Origin: CAZZCU01 sp964652825
GTDB lineage: Bacteria; Bdellovibrionota_B; Oligoflexia; Oligoflexales; CAZZCU01
DNA length: 55,257 nt
Assembly (NCBI GenBank): GCA_964652825.1
Contig: CAZZCU010000016.1
Span: 1 to 55,257, forward strand
Reading direction: 5' to 3'
In this document: piece by piece, positions 45,769-54,235 of the stretch
Layout: every line of letters begins with the position of its first letter
How positions within the stretch are numbered: position 1 is the stretch's first letter
Position numbers and translations under genes: made by a program
The notes under the pieces: generated by a model
Seen by the model: only the letters and a program-made list of their open reading frames with translations
Told to the model about the DNA's origin: nothing
The model's database searches: none

Positions 45769-45797
45769 GGCAAGGGCTAAGGATTCCCGGCTTTGCC
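45769..45797 (+). promoter_or_regulatory. Hairpin in the pilT leader
   Basis: GGCAAGGG (45769-45776) pairs with CCC (45786-45788) and TTGCC (45793-45797), leaving a 4-nt bulge GGCT and a 9-nt loop. It lies about 90 nt upstream of the preferred pilT start in a 212-bp divergent region. It does not match a GEMM (c-di-GMP) riboswitch as far as I can tell. Confidence 0.25.
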
Positions 45798-45887
45798 ACC
45801 GATAAAACGGTACGAGAAAAACGAAAAGGACCGCGGCCAGGTCGCAACCACGACTTGCAAAGATGGACACAAGACAAGGATAAGGTC

Positions 45888-47936
45888 ATGGAATTATTCA
45901 AACGCGTTCTCAAAGAAGCCGTCAGTCAAAAAGCCATGCGCCTGCAACTGCAAGCTGACAACGTGCCATCACTGGTGACGCAAAAAGGCCCGATTCAACT
46001 GACCCAGGCCGGAGCGATCCCCGCCGATACGATGTGGCAGCTGTACCAGGCATTGTTCCCAAAAGATCAGGAAAGTATTCGCAAACAGCAACCGACCAAA
46101 GGCGTGATGAATGTCGTTGGCGTTGGTCATGTTTTGTTGATCGCCGAACCAAGTCCGACACCAACCTTGAAACTCTATCTTCCGGACGGTCATACGATGT
46201 TTGAAGCCGCCTGGGCTGCCGTGAATCCGGAAGCCACACCTGCTGCCGCTTCGACCGCGGCAACAGCCACAACACCGCCGGCGCCGCCGCCCCGTTCTAT
46301 TCCCGTGAGTCCAAATATGTTCACACCGCCACCACCACCCGCGGCACCGACACCTGCTCCCGTGGAAGCAGCGGCAATACCTGAACCCGAGCCAATCGCG
46401 CCAGACATGCTGGCCATGCCCGCCGTTGCTGATGCGCCAAGCGCTACCGAGGTACCGCCACCACCAGTAGCCGAGGCGGTATCGGAATCACCCCCCGAGA
46501 TCAACGCACAGGGTATGTTCAAACTCGCCGATCATTCGTCGCTGAAAGCACTGCCGGCCATCAATGCCGCCGTTATCCCCGACAACCTCGCGCCCATAAA
46601 TGGCGATAATCTCGATGTACCAGCACCAGGCGAAGCTTTGTTTGCAATGGCGCCACCACCCCCGACGCCCGCACCGGTATCAGACGCGGCCGTGCCTGCA
46701 TTCACGCCGGCTCCTGTACCCGTGCCGACCGCCGCACCAGCACCGGTCATCGCTGCTCCCGCTCCAGCGGAGAGCAACCAGGACTACGATATTCCTTTTG
46801 GCGACGACCCGCGCAAAGTCGCGCCAGTCGGCGTCGAGTTCCCGATCAATGAGCTGCTGCGTGACATGGTCAAGCGCCGGGCCAGCGATTTGCACCTGAC
46901 TGCCGGCGAGCCGGTGGCGATGCGCATCGATGGCGAAATCGAACGCGTCGGCTCCGAACCGATCAGCATCGATCGCATGCGCGAGCTGTTGTTACCGATT
47001 ATGCCACCAGCAAGCAAAATTGAGTTTTATCAGGATTCGGATACTGACTTTGCCTACGAAGTCGCGGGCGCCGCTCGCTTCCGTGTCAATATTTATCGCG
47101 ACCGCAACGGTGTTGGCGCGGTGATGCGCCAGATTCCAAGCCAGGTTCTGACTGCCGATCAACTCGGCTTGTCCGATGCCATTCGCAAATTTTGTACTTT
47201 AACCAAAGGTCTGGTGCTGGTCACCGGTCCAACCGGTAGCGGTAAATCAACGACATTGGCGGCAATGGTCGATCTGATCAATAAAGCGCGCAGCGACCAT
47301 ATTCTGACCATCGAAGATCCGATCGAATTCGTCCATCAACAACAAAAATGTCTGGTCAATCAACGCGAAGTACATCGCCATACCAAATCCTATGCACGCG
47401 CATTACGCGCGGCGCTGCGCGAAGACCCGGATGTCGTATTGATCGGTGAGATGCGCGATCTGGAAACTGTCGAAATCGCCATCGAGACCGCCGAGACCGG
47501 CCACTTGGTGTTCGGCACGCTGCATACCAACACCGCCATCTCAACAGTCGATCGTATCGTGGATCAATTCCCATCCGAGCAACAGGCGCAGATTCGCGTG
47601 ATGATGGCCGAGTCGCTCAAGGGTGTGGTCTCACAGACTTTGCTCAAAAAAATCGGCGGCGGTCGCGCGGCGGCACAGGAAGTTCTGGTGGTTAGCAAAG
47701 CCATCGCCGCACTGATTCGCGAAGGTAAAACCCATATGATCGCCAATCAGATGCAATCGCAAAAAGCCGATGGTAACGTTGTCTTGAACGATGCGCTGAT
47801 GAATCTGGTTATGAAAAAGGTTGTCACGCCGCAGGACGCTTTTGTTAAAGCCGTCGATAAAGACAACTTTATCGCAATTGCTCAACAAAAGGGCGTTGAT
47901 CTCAGCTTCCTGAAGAAGACTTCTGACGCCGCGTAG
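45888..47936 (+). CDS. pilT: Enlarged PilT-family type IV pilus retraction ATPase
   Basis: The start is set at ATG 45888 (MELFKRVLKEAV), with AAGG upstream; 682 residues, nearly twice the usual PilT. From about residue 312 there is a full PilT: N-domain INELLRDMVKRRASDLHLTA, Walker A VTGPTGSGKSTTLAAM (about 446), the Asp/Walker B region DPDVVLIGEMRDLETVEI, His box GHLVFGTLHTNTA and the PilT-type AIAALIREGKTHMI. Residues 1-105 look like a second, diverged copy of the PilT N-domain (LFKRVLKEAVSQKAMRLQLQ). Between them is a Pro/Ala-rich linker of about 200 residues. It should power pilus retraction or twitching at the inner membrane. A terminator follows directly. Confidence 0.9.
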   Translation: MELFKRVLKEAVSQKAMRLQLQADNVPSLVTQKGPIQLTQAGAIPADTMWQLYQALFPKDQESIRKQQPTKGVMNVVGVGHVLLIAEPSPTPTLKLYLPDGHTMFEAAWAAVNPEATPAAASTAATATTPPAPPPRSIPVSPNMFTPPPPPAAPTPAPVEAAAIPEPEPIAPDMLAMPAVADAPSATEVPPPPVAEAVSESPPEINAQGMFKLADHSSLKALPAINAAVIPDNLAPINGDNLDVPAPGEALFAMAPPPPTPAPVSDAAVPAFTPAPVPVPTAAPAPVIAAPAPAESNQDYDIPFGDDPRKVAPVGVEFPINELLRDMVKRRASDLHLTAGEPVAMRIDGEIERVGSEPISIDRMRELLLPIMPPASKIEFYQDSDTDFAYEVAGAARFRVNIYRDRNGVGAVMRQIPSQVLTADQLGLSDAIRKFCTLTKGLVLVTGPTGSGKSTTLAAMVDLINKARSDHILTIEDPIEFVHQQQKCLVNQREVHRHTKSYARALRAALREDPDVVLIGEMRDLETVEIAIETAETGHLVFGTLHTNTAISTVDRIVDQFPSEQQAQIRVMMAESLKGVVSQTLLKKIGGGRAAAQEVLVVSKAIAALIREGKTHMIANQMQSQKADGNVVLNDALMNLVMKKVVTPQDAFVKAVDKDNFIAIAQQKGVDLSFLKKTSDAA

Positions 47937-47960
47937 GCGATAGACGTGTCGTCTATCGCC
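47936..47960. terminator. Bidirectional intrinsic terminator between pilT and the 47961 gene
   Basis: A perfect 10-bp stem, GGCGATAGAC (47936-47945) with GTCTATCGCC (47951-47960), and a 5-nt loop. It fills exactly the 24 bp between two convergent genes, starting on the last base of the pilT stop and ending on the base before the other stop codon. The plus-strand continuation is T-rich (TTATGGTTTT). Confidence 0.75.
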
Positions 47961-48311
47961 TTATGGTTTTGTCGGAACGGTATGAATCGTTTGCAGTTTG
48001 TTTGCGATCGTAAACCGCGCGCCCGGTCTTAGCTCCATTTCCGCAAACGTAAAGGAAATTTGCATGCCCTGGCGAACATCGCGCTCGCACAGGTCGGGAA
48101 TCTTACGAATCAATTCCACACCGACCGGATCACCAATCTGGCGAATGAAAGTAAAGTCTTTGGCCTGGGTACAGCCGTTTGAGATCACATGAAAATTAAC
48201 GCCCTTGGCACCGACGATATAACCAAGAAGAACTTCTGATTCACCAGCAGCCCGCGTCAACGACGGCAAAGCCGTAAGATAGACCAATAAAATCAACGCC
48301 AGACTCCGCAA
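47961..48311 (-). CDS. Small secreted protein, unknown function
   Basis: A 116-residue protein with a signal peptide (MRSLALILLVYLTALPSLTRAA). The mature part has two cysteines, in HVISNGCTQAKDFTFIRQ and LIRKIPDLCERDV, which could pair, and a C-terminal beta-rich segment (MQISFTFAEMELRPGARFTI). The pattern 'GCTxxxDF ... LIRxxPDxC' recurs in small periplasmic proteins of many Gram-negative bacteria, in my recollection, but no function is known to me. It is convergent with pilT across a shared terminator. Confidence 0.75.
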   Translation of the reverse strand: MRSLALILLVYLTALPSLTRAAGESEVLLGYIVGAKGVNFHVISNGCTQAKDFTFIRQIGDPVGVELIRKIPDLCERDVRQGMQISFTFAEMELRPGARFTIANKLQTIHTVPTKP

Positions 48312-48433
48312 TTCCTACCTCCATAAGCATCCTAGTGGCATTTTACCATTATTTTGGTTGAGCTATAGCCACCGCTTCATTAATACATGTACTGCCTCTG
48401 CGGTTTTTTTGCCTGATCTTTTTGGGAGCCCAC

Positions 48434-49084
48434 ATGCAGACAGACAAGCAAGCCTCCAGCAGCAGCCGGGAGGGTGCTAACTTCTCGCTCTTTCAGGTAT
48501 CGACCATTGTCTATTTATTGATGGCCGGCATCGGTAGCCTGGGCATGCAGTATGTACATGGGAATTTTCATTTGAGCTTTGCCATTCCCATGCAAAGCAT
48601 CGCTCTCGCCAAACTGGTGGCCATCGGTGGTTTGGGCGCCGGCGTTTTGCTGACGCTGAGTTATCTGTTTGAAGGCTGGTTCCCGGCATATCGCTCACTA
48701 AAAAAAATGATTGCGAAGGTTCTTGGTCGGACTTCGGTGCCGATGGCGTTTTATCTGGCGTTGATTTCCGCATTCGGCGAAGAGATGTTGTTTCGTGGCG
48801 CCATACAGCCTTTTGCCGGCCTGGCACTGACGAGTATTTTGTTTGGACTTTTGCATTTAGGACCCAACGGCAGCATCTCCGCCTGGAGTTTATGGGCGAT
48901 GCTTGCCGGCTTATTGCTGGGTTGGATGTATAACGAAACTCAGAGTCTTTGGCCGCCGATCATCGCACATTTTGCCGTCAATTTTTGCGGCATCATAACA
49001 TTGCGGCGCTGGTTCGCCAAAACACAGCTACACGCGACACCACCGGCACGCTCGACGACAAACGTCGAAGACGACCCATCTTGA
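48434..49084 (+). CDS. CPBP-family intramembrane protease (possible myxosortase)
   Basis: The start is ATG 48434 with GGGAG 5 nt upstream; 216 residues with about six transmembrane helices. All three conserved CPBP (Abi/RCE1) motifs are present: EExxxR in SAFGEEMLFRGAIQP (about 116-121), FxxxH in ILFGLLHLGP (about 136-140) and HxxxN in IIAHFAVNF (about 178-182). These form the active site of glutamate-type intramembrane proteases. Family members include CAAX proteases, bacteriocin-immunity proteins and the myxosortases that process MYXO-CTERM tails; the protease at 39674-40783 carries such a tail. The specific role here is inference. trmL follows after 3 bp. Confidence 0.9.
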   Translation: MQTDKQASSSSREGANFSLFQVSTIVYLLMAGIGSLGMQYVHGNFHLSFAIPMQSIALAKLVAIGGLGAGVLLTLSYLFEGWFPAYRSLKKMIAKVLGRTSVPMAFYLALISAFGEEMLFRGAIQPFAGLALTSILFGLLHLGPNGSISAWSLWAMLAGLLLGWMYNETQSLWPPIIAHFAVNFCGIITLRRWFAKTQLHATPPARSTTNVEDDPS

Positions 49085-49087
49085 CGC

Positions 49088-49549
49088 ATGCGTCCTGGTC
49101 ATCCACAAATCTGTTTGTATCGACCTGAAATTCCGCAAAACGCTGGCACGATCGGCCGGCTGGCGGCGGCGACACAATGCCGTCTTCATCTGATCAAACC
49201 GTTTGGCTTCTCCATGGATGATCGCAATCTTAAACGAGCCGGCCTCGATTACTGGCCGTTTCTTGATCTGGAAATCCACGATGACATTCATGATTTGTTG
49301 ACGCGCGTGACACCGCGTATCGCTTTCTTGTCCAAGCGCGGCCAACGCAATTATACTGAGATTCCCACCGATACCGAATTAATCGTCTTCGGCCAGGAAA
49401 CCGCCGGTCTGCCAGAAACATTCTGGCAAAGTTACCCGGAGATGTTTTATAGTCTACCGATATTGCATCCTGGTGTACGTAGCATCAATTTGGCAAATGC
49501 TGTTTCGGTAGTGATCTACGATCAGCTCCGCCAACGGAACCTGAAATGA
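49088..49549 (+). CDS. trmL: tRNA (cytidine/uridine-34-2'-O)-methyltransferase TrmL
   Basis: A 153-residue SPOUT methyltransferase that 2'-O-methylates the wobble base of tRNA-Leu isoacceptors using S-adenosylmethionine. The knotted SAM-binding region is clear: LIVFGQETAGLPETFW and MFYSLPILHPGVRSINLANA then VSVVIYDQLRQ. The N-terminal ICLYRPEIPQNAGTIGRLAA is also typical. Length equals E. coli TrmL. The gene begins 3 bp after the CPBP gene and its stop overlaps the hisC start (ATGA, 49546-49549), so the three genes are cotranscribed. Confidence 0.95.
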   Translation: MRPGHPQICLYRPEIPQNAGTIGRLAAATQCRLHLIKPFGFSMDDRNLKRAGLDYWPFLDLEIHDDIHDLLTRVTPRIAFLSKRGQRNYTEIPTDTELIVFGQETAGLPETFWQSYPEMFYSLPILHPGVRSINLANAVSVVIYDQLRQRNLK

Positions 49550-50706
49550 CGATCAATTCAAAATCAACAACGAACACACCGCAGCCTGTGACTCCACGCG
49601 CCATGAGCACTGCCTGGACACAAGAGTGGTTCCTCGATGCGCTTAAAGATATCAAAGCCTATAGCATCGACACCGAAAATGTTCGGATCAAACTTGATCA
49701 AAACGAAAGTCCTTGGGACTGGCGCCCCGAATTCAAGCAACGCGTCGCGACGCGCTTGACTGATATTGCCTGGAATCGCTACCCCGCCGCCTTCGTTGAC
49801 ACGTTAACTGAGGCAATCGCACGCTATATTGGTCTGCCTTCCGATTGCGTCATGACCGGACCGGGCTCCAATTTTCTGATCAGTTTATTGTTAACCAATT
49901 TGTCCAAGTGTCTGGATACACCTGTGATCGTGGCGGCGCCGTCGTTTCCGCTTTACGAATCACATTGCCGCGGCGAAGGCATCGCCTATCAAACATGGCC
50001 GCTCAATGATGATTTGGAATATGATTTACAATTGCTGCCGAAAATTACCGGCCGATCGCTGCTGATTTTTGCTTCACCCAACAATCCGGTGGGGAATACC
50101 CTACCACGCGCGACATTGAGAAAACTTCTCGAACAAAATCCACAGCTGCTAGTTATCGCCGACGAGGCTTATGTCGAGTTCAGTGACGAGCCATATACGC
50201 CGCTGCTGGCTGAATTCGGCAATCTGATTCTGGTACGCACCTTCAGCAAAACGCTCAGCGCCGCCGGCGTCAGACTCGGCTACGTCGTCGCGGCAGCGCC
50301 GTTCATCAGCGAACTCAAAAAATTCCGGTTACCTTATTTACTCAACCAGTTCACTATCGTCGCCGCCATGGAAATCCTGGAGAACAAGGAACTGCAGGAT
50401 TTCTTTGCCATGACCGTACGTGAGACTATTCAAGAGCGCGATCAGGTTTATGCGCAGATTGCCAAACTACAAACGCAGCTCGGTTGTAGCGTCAAACCCT
50501 CACAGGCGAACTTCTTGTTGCTGCGCTGGCCAAACAACGAGCTAGCTCGCCAGGCGTATCAGCATCTAATCGCGCATGAAATTCTGGTGCGCAATGTTTC
50601 CGGCGCGCCAGGCATGTCCGGTTGTTTGCGCATGACGATCGGTTCAAAGACGGAAAACGCGGCATTGGTCGCCGCGCTGCAAAAATTTCATCCGACGAAA
50701 AATTAA
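49546..50706 (+). CDS. hisC: Histidinol-phosphate aminotransferase
   Basis: A 386-residue PLP enzyme of the HisC class. The pattern includes RIKLDQNESPWDW (N-terminal substrate region), NRYPAAFVDTLTEAIARYIG, SPNNPVGNTLP, the PLP-contacting ADEAYVEF and the Schiff-base lysine in RTFSKTLSAAGVRLGYV. The C-terminal Arg binding the substrate carboxyl or phosphate is in GCLRMTIGSK. It converts imidazole-acetol phosphate to histidinol phosphate, though related enzymes act on aromatic amino acids. No other his gene is in the window. The stop shares TTAA with the convergent rmuC gene. Confidence 0.9.
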   Translation: MTINSKSTTNTPQPVTPRAMSTAWTQEWFLDALKDIKAYSIDTENVRIKLDQNESPWDWRPEFKQRVATRLTDIAWNRYPAAFVDTLTEAIARYIGLPSDCVMTGPGSNFLISLLLTNLSKCLDTPVIVAAPSFPLYESHCRGEGIAYQTWPLNDDLEYDLQLLPKITGRSLLIFASPNNPVGNTLPRATLRKLLEQNPQLLVIADEAYVEFSDEPYTPLLAEFGNLILVRTFSKTLSAAGVRLGYVVAAAPFISELKKFRLPYLLNQFTIVAAMEILENKELQDFFAMTVRETIQERDQVYAQIAKLQTQLGCSVKPSQANFLLLRWPNNELARQAYQHLIAHEILVRNVSGAPGMSGCLRMTIGSKTENAALVAALQKFHPTKN

Positions 50707-52103
50707 AGCGTTGATTCCGGCTCGCCACCAAGCAACTCCGGCGCCTGCAAATCACGCGGAATGGTTTCTATACCACCGAGCACTTCGATATCTTTATCTT
50801 CATCACCGGCTTCCAGATCACGAAACTTACGCGCTGTCACCAGAACACGACTTTCCATGCTCGCCGCCGCCTTGTTATAGCAATTCACTGCTGTTCCGAG
50901 CGAACGTCCCATATCAGCAAGATGTCCACCCATACTGGCAATGCGACGATACATATCGCGACCAAGATCGCTAATCTCTTTAGCATTCTTCTCCAGGCTT
51001 TCCTGTCGCCAGCCGAAAGCCACGGCTTTCAGCAGCGCGATAAGCGTGGTCGGTGTCGCTAGAATCACCCGCTGGGCGACCCCGGCTTCGATCAGCGACG
51101 GATCATACTCCAACGCGGCGCTGAAGAAAGTTTCGCCGGGCAAAAAGAGCACGACAAATTCCGGCGCCGGCTGAAACTGATCCCAGTATGCTTTTTGACT
51201 GAGCTGTTGAATATGACGCTTCACCTGCGCCGCGTGATCGCGCATCTTCACCAGCCGCAACTCTTCATCGGTGGTATCCAGAGCCTCAAGATAAGCATGC
51301 AAAGGAACTTTAGCATCAACAACGACGTTTTTCCCGCCCGGTAGTCGCACGATGACATCGGGACGACGCAATCCTAATTCCGAATTGGAGGTTTGTTGCT
51401 CGTAGAAATCACAGTGATTAAGCATACCGGCCATTTCAACAACGCGCCGAAGCTGAATCTCGCCCCAGCGACCACGCACGCCCGGCGTGCGCAATGCCTT
51501 AACCAGATTCGCCGTCTCACCGCGCAACTGCTTTTGCGTTTCCAATAACGAACGTACCTGCTGCGACAAACCTTCGTAAGCACCTATCCGCGCTTTTTCC
51601 AGATCATGGATTTTATGATCGAACTTTGACAAGGATTCGCGGATCGGCTGAATCATTTCCGCCAACGCCATTTCCTTTTTTTCCATTGAGTGATTGGCAG
51701 CGTCGATGTACTTCCCCAAAACATTCTGCGCCAAATCGATAAACGAGCGATTACTTGATTGCAGCGCCTCGGCGGATAATGCCTTGAAGGTATCGCTGAA
51801 TTTCTGCTCGATCATACGCAACGTATTATCCTTCTCGCTGATAATCCGCGCCTGCTCTTCATAACGCACGCGCAACTCCGTCAACTCGGAATGATCACGT
51901 TCAGCGACCACCGCTTCTTTTTCCCGCTGCATTAATTGCATATCACGGCTTTGCAGGCGCTCACGTAGCGTTGCCAGTTCGGTTTCGGCGGCGATACGCT
52001 GGTGATCGCGTTCCTGCTGGGAACGCAGGCGTGAAATAAACCAACCAAGGCTCGTGCACACGGCCCCCACGCCGATCATGCTGATAACTGTCCAAATTCC
52101 CAT
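50703..52103 (-). CDS. rmuC: DNA recombination protein RmuC
   Basis: A 466-residue protein with an N-terminal membrane anchor (WTVISMIGVGAVCTSLGWFI), a long coiled coil (about 30-180, rich in Glu, Arg and Gln) and the C-terminal RmuC domain. Signature stretches are RTPGVRGRWGEIQLRRVVEM, VIVRLPGGKNVVVDAKVPLH and FVVLFLPGETFFSAALEYDP. RmuC has a restriction-endonuclease-like core and limits inversion recombination at short repeats; the Asp and Lys in VVVDAKVP fit that core. It is 9 bp downstream of the antiporter gene and probably cotranscribed. Confidence 0.94.
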   Translation of the reverse strand: MGIWTVISMIGVGAVCTSLGWFISRLRSQQERDHQRIAAETELATLRERLQSRDMQLMQREKEAVVAERDHSELTELRVRYEEQARIISEKDNTLRMIEQKFSDTFKALSAEALQSSNRSFIDLAQNVLGKYIDAANHSMEKKEMALAEMIQPIRESLSKFDHKIHDLEKARIGAYEGLSQQVRSLLETQKQLRGETANLVKALRTPGVRGRWGEIQLRRVVEMAGMLNHCDFYEQQTSNSELGLRRPDVIVRLPGGKNVVVDAKVPLHAYLEALDTTDEELRLVKMRDHAAQVKRHIQQLSQKAYWDQFQPAPEFVVLFLPGETFFSAALEYDPSLIEAGVAQRVILATPTTLIALLKAVAFGWRQESLEKNAKEISDLGRDMYRRIASMGGHLADMGRSLGTAVNCYNKAAASMESRVLVTARKFRDLEAGDEDKDIEVLGGIETIPRDLQAPELLGGEPESTL

Positions 52104-52112
52104 TATCTGCTC

Positions 52113-53432
52113 CTACGTCTTTTTTTGCCGTGATAACGACTTGTCGGACCCAAACACCATTTGTAAAGCCGGCGGCGTAATCATGGTTGTCACCATGACC
52201 ATAAACACCACCGCCGAATATAGCTGCGCATTGATAACCGGCTGACCGAACAATGTCAGTTGCGCACCAATCGCCGCGAAAATCAAACCGACCTCTCCCC
52301 GCGGCACCATCCCAAAACCTATCGCCCAGCGGTTGGTGTTTTTCCCTGAAATAAATATACCGCTTAACAACTTGCCGACGATGGCCGCCAGCGTCAACGC
52401 CAAGCCCAAACTCACGACCGCCGGATCGACAAAATGTCGCAAATCAACCTGAACACCCATCATGACAAAAAATACCGGCGCTAAAAACCGCGACAGTGGC
52501 AATAACTGTTCTTCGAGCGACAACGACTGCTGTTGTCGCGAGAAAAACTTTTCAAATGATGTGCCGTCAATAATCAAACCGGCAGCGAAAGCACCGATGA
52601 TCGGCGCCAGTCCCACTGCCCCTGATAGATACGCCAGGATAAAACATACTAATAAGGACAGTAATAATAAGACGCCCTCGCCTTCCAGGCGGCCACCAAA
52701 TTTGAACAGCTTCGGTGCTAGGCGTACACCAATAACCAGCGCTGTCACCAGAAAGCCGATCGCCTTGAAGGTAATCCAACCGACCTGCGCCACGTCGAGA
52801 TCGCGACCAGCATTGGCTGCGACGACGATGCCGGAAACCACCGCCAGCAGAATCAAGCCCAGCACGTCATCAATCACCGCCGCACCAAGAATAATCTTGC
52901 CTTCGCGTGTCTGAACTTTATTCAACTCCTTGAGCACCCGCGCCGTGATGCCGATACTCGTCGCGGCGAGAACGGCACCAACAAATAGATGCGCTGCCTG
53001 CGGCTTGGCGGGATCCAGCCAAGAACTCACATAGTAGCCAAACACCGACGGGAACAGAATGCCGGCGATCGCCACGATCAGCGCTTCGCGACCAACCCGC
53101 ATCATCACAGCCAAATCGGATTCCAGTCCGACCTCGAACAGCAGTAAAATCGCGCCCAAACCAGCCAAAACTGCAAATATTTCCGAAGTTTTCAGGAATT
53201 CGAGCTGAGGCAGGCCGAGCAGCACCAAATTGCCAATGACAACACCGGCCAACAACTCCCCTAAAACCCCCGGCTGAGCAAACTTATGGACGACAAACGC
53301 CCCCGCTTTTGCCGAAAACAGGATTGCCACCAGGCCAAGCAAAACCGGCATCACCGCCTCATCGCCCGCGGCCAGAGCGATGTCTGCGGTAAATGCCGCC
53401 AAAAATAGCAGCGCCAGCCTACGAAAACCCAT
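52113..53432 (-). CDS. CPA2-family cation:proton antiporter
   Basis: A 439-residue polytopic inner-membrane protein with a possible N-terminal signal-like helix and about 12-13 transmembrane segments. Family motifs include LGELLAGVVIGNLVLLGLPQ, LLFEVGLESDLAVMMRVG, the ion-binding ILGAAVIDDVLGLILLAVVS (adjacent acidic pair) and FGMVPRGEVGLIFAAIGAQ. This places it in the Na+/H+ or K+/H+ exchanger group (CPA2, like NapA/KefB without the RCK domain). It lacks the TrkA-N/RCK nucleotide-binding tail of KefB/C. It is divergent from the SCO-like gene. Confidence 0.93.
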   Translation of the reverse strand: MGFRRLALLFLAAFTADIALAAGDEAVMPVLLGLVAILFSAKAGAFVVHKFAQPGVLGELLAGVVIGNLVLLGLPQLEFLKTSEIFAVLAGLGAILLLFEVGLESDLAVMMRVGREALIVAIAGILFPSVFGYYVSSWLDPAKPQAAHLFVGAVLAATSIGITARVLKELNKVQTREGKIILGAAVIDDVLGLILLAVVSGIVVAANAGRDLDVAQVGWITFKAIGFLVTALVIGVRLAPKLFKFGGRLEGEGVLLLLSLLVCFILAYLSGAVGLAPIIGAFAAGLIIDGTSFEKFFSRQQQSLSLEEQLLPLSRFLAPVFFVMMGVQVDLRHFVDPAVVSLGLALTLAAIVGKLLSGIFISGKNTNRWAIGFGMVPRGEVGLIFAAIGAQLTLFGQPVINAQLYSAVVFMVMVTTMITPPALQMVFGSDKSLSRQKKT

Positions 53433-53517
53433 GACCTAACCTCAATATCGGGGAAACACGTATTACATTTGTAGACGAGCACACCGCGAATGAAAAGCGA
53501 AACTGTCACTCAAAGCG

Positions 53518-53546
53518 TTGATCGGACAAGGTATTTTTAGTAGAAC
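53518..53546 (+). promoter_or_regulatory. Candidate sigma-70-type promoter of the SCO-like gene
   Basis: TTGATC (53518-53523) and TAGAAC (53541-53546) are separated by 17 bp and end 24 bp before the ATG at 53571. Each matches four of six consensus positions. Pattern evidence only. Confidence 0.35.
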
Positions 53547-53570
53547 ATAACTCTGATCTGAGGAGCGGAA

Positions 53571-54200
53571 ATGTCAACAAAACACCGGCGCGCCGCCATT
53601 ACCACCGGTTTGATTGGTAGCGTGCTCATATCTTTGGTTGCTTATCTGTGGTGGATTCGCGCGCAGGATGTCTCCGCTGATTTGCGTCCGCTCGGCCCGG
53701 CCACGGATTTCTCCTACGTGCTGGACGATGGTCAAAACGTGTTCACACGCAGCGACACGCTCCGCCGCATTACCGTGCTCTTACAACTTCGTGCCTGTGT
53801 CGCTCCGTGCGCGAACGAGGCTGAACTCGCCAAAACTTTGCTCAGCTGGAGCGAAGTTGCTTTGCGTCCCAAAGACCCCGAAGACACGCCACCGCAGCCG
53901 ATCAATTTCATAGTGATGCAGCGCTCACCACATACACTCACGGCGACGCCAGAAGGCTGGCGCAGCGTCACGCTCGATGCCAAAGAAAATTTTCTGCTGC
54001 CGCCCGGCAACAGCAACCCACAGCACGACACGTTGGTTGTAGTCGATGCCAGCGGCGTCTATCGTGCCGTCTTGGCAACGAATGATCCTTTAGTCACCGA
54101 AAAAATGCAGCGCTTGTTGGCAAAATTAACCTCAAGTCAGTTTTTATACCATTACCTGGCAAAACAAACCTTGATGTGGGAAAAACTTCGCGGCCGTTAA
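53571..54200 (+). CDS. Membrane-anchored SCO1/SenC-like thioredoxin-fold protein (divergent)
   Basis: A 209-residue protein with one N-terminal transmembrane segment (AAITTGLIGSVLISLVAYLW) and a periplasmic domain. The order FSYVLDDGQNVFTRSDTLRR, then LQLRACVAPCANEAELAKTL, then VVDASGVYRAVLATNDP follows the SCO layout, with CVAPC giving the copper-type CxxxC. The distal conserved His of SCO proteins is not evident, so copper binding may be altered or lost. SCO proteins insert copper into the CuA site of cytochrome oxidase; the act operon is about 35 kb away. GAGGAG lies 5 nt before the ATG. Assignment is tentative. Confidence 0.65.
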   Translation: MSTKHRRAAITTGLIGSVLISLVAYLWWIRAQDVSADLRPLGPATDFSYVLDDGQNVFTRSDTLRRITVLLQLRACVAPCANEAELAKTLLSWSEVALRPKDPEDTPPQPINFIVMQRSPHTLTATPEGWRSVTLDAKENFLLPPGNSNPQHDTLVVVDASGVYRAVLATNDPLVTEKMQRLLAKLTSSQFLYHYLAKQTLMWEKLRGR

Positions 54201-54235
54201 CCGCCAGGCATAGTTCAGGAGTTGGAGTTTTATTC

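Noticed and set aside
45769..45870. Possible GEMM-type (c-di-GMP/cGAMP) riboswitch before pilT
   Set aside because: The conserved GCAAAG core segments and the tetraloop-receptor arrangement are not found in the right order; only a single bulged hairpin is visible.
46190..46777. Long minus-strand frames rich in Gly, Ala and Ser opposite pilT
   Set aside because: They are the antisense image of the Pro/Ala-rich linker codons of pilT; this composition arises mechanically.
49546..50706. Part of a histidine biosynthesis operon
   Set aside because: No other his gene is present; hisC is coupled to trmL and convergent with rmuC.
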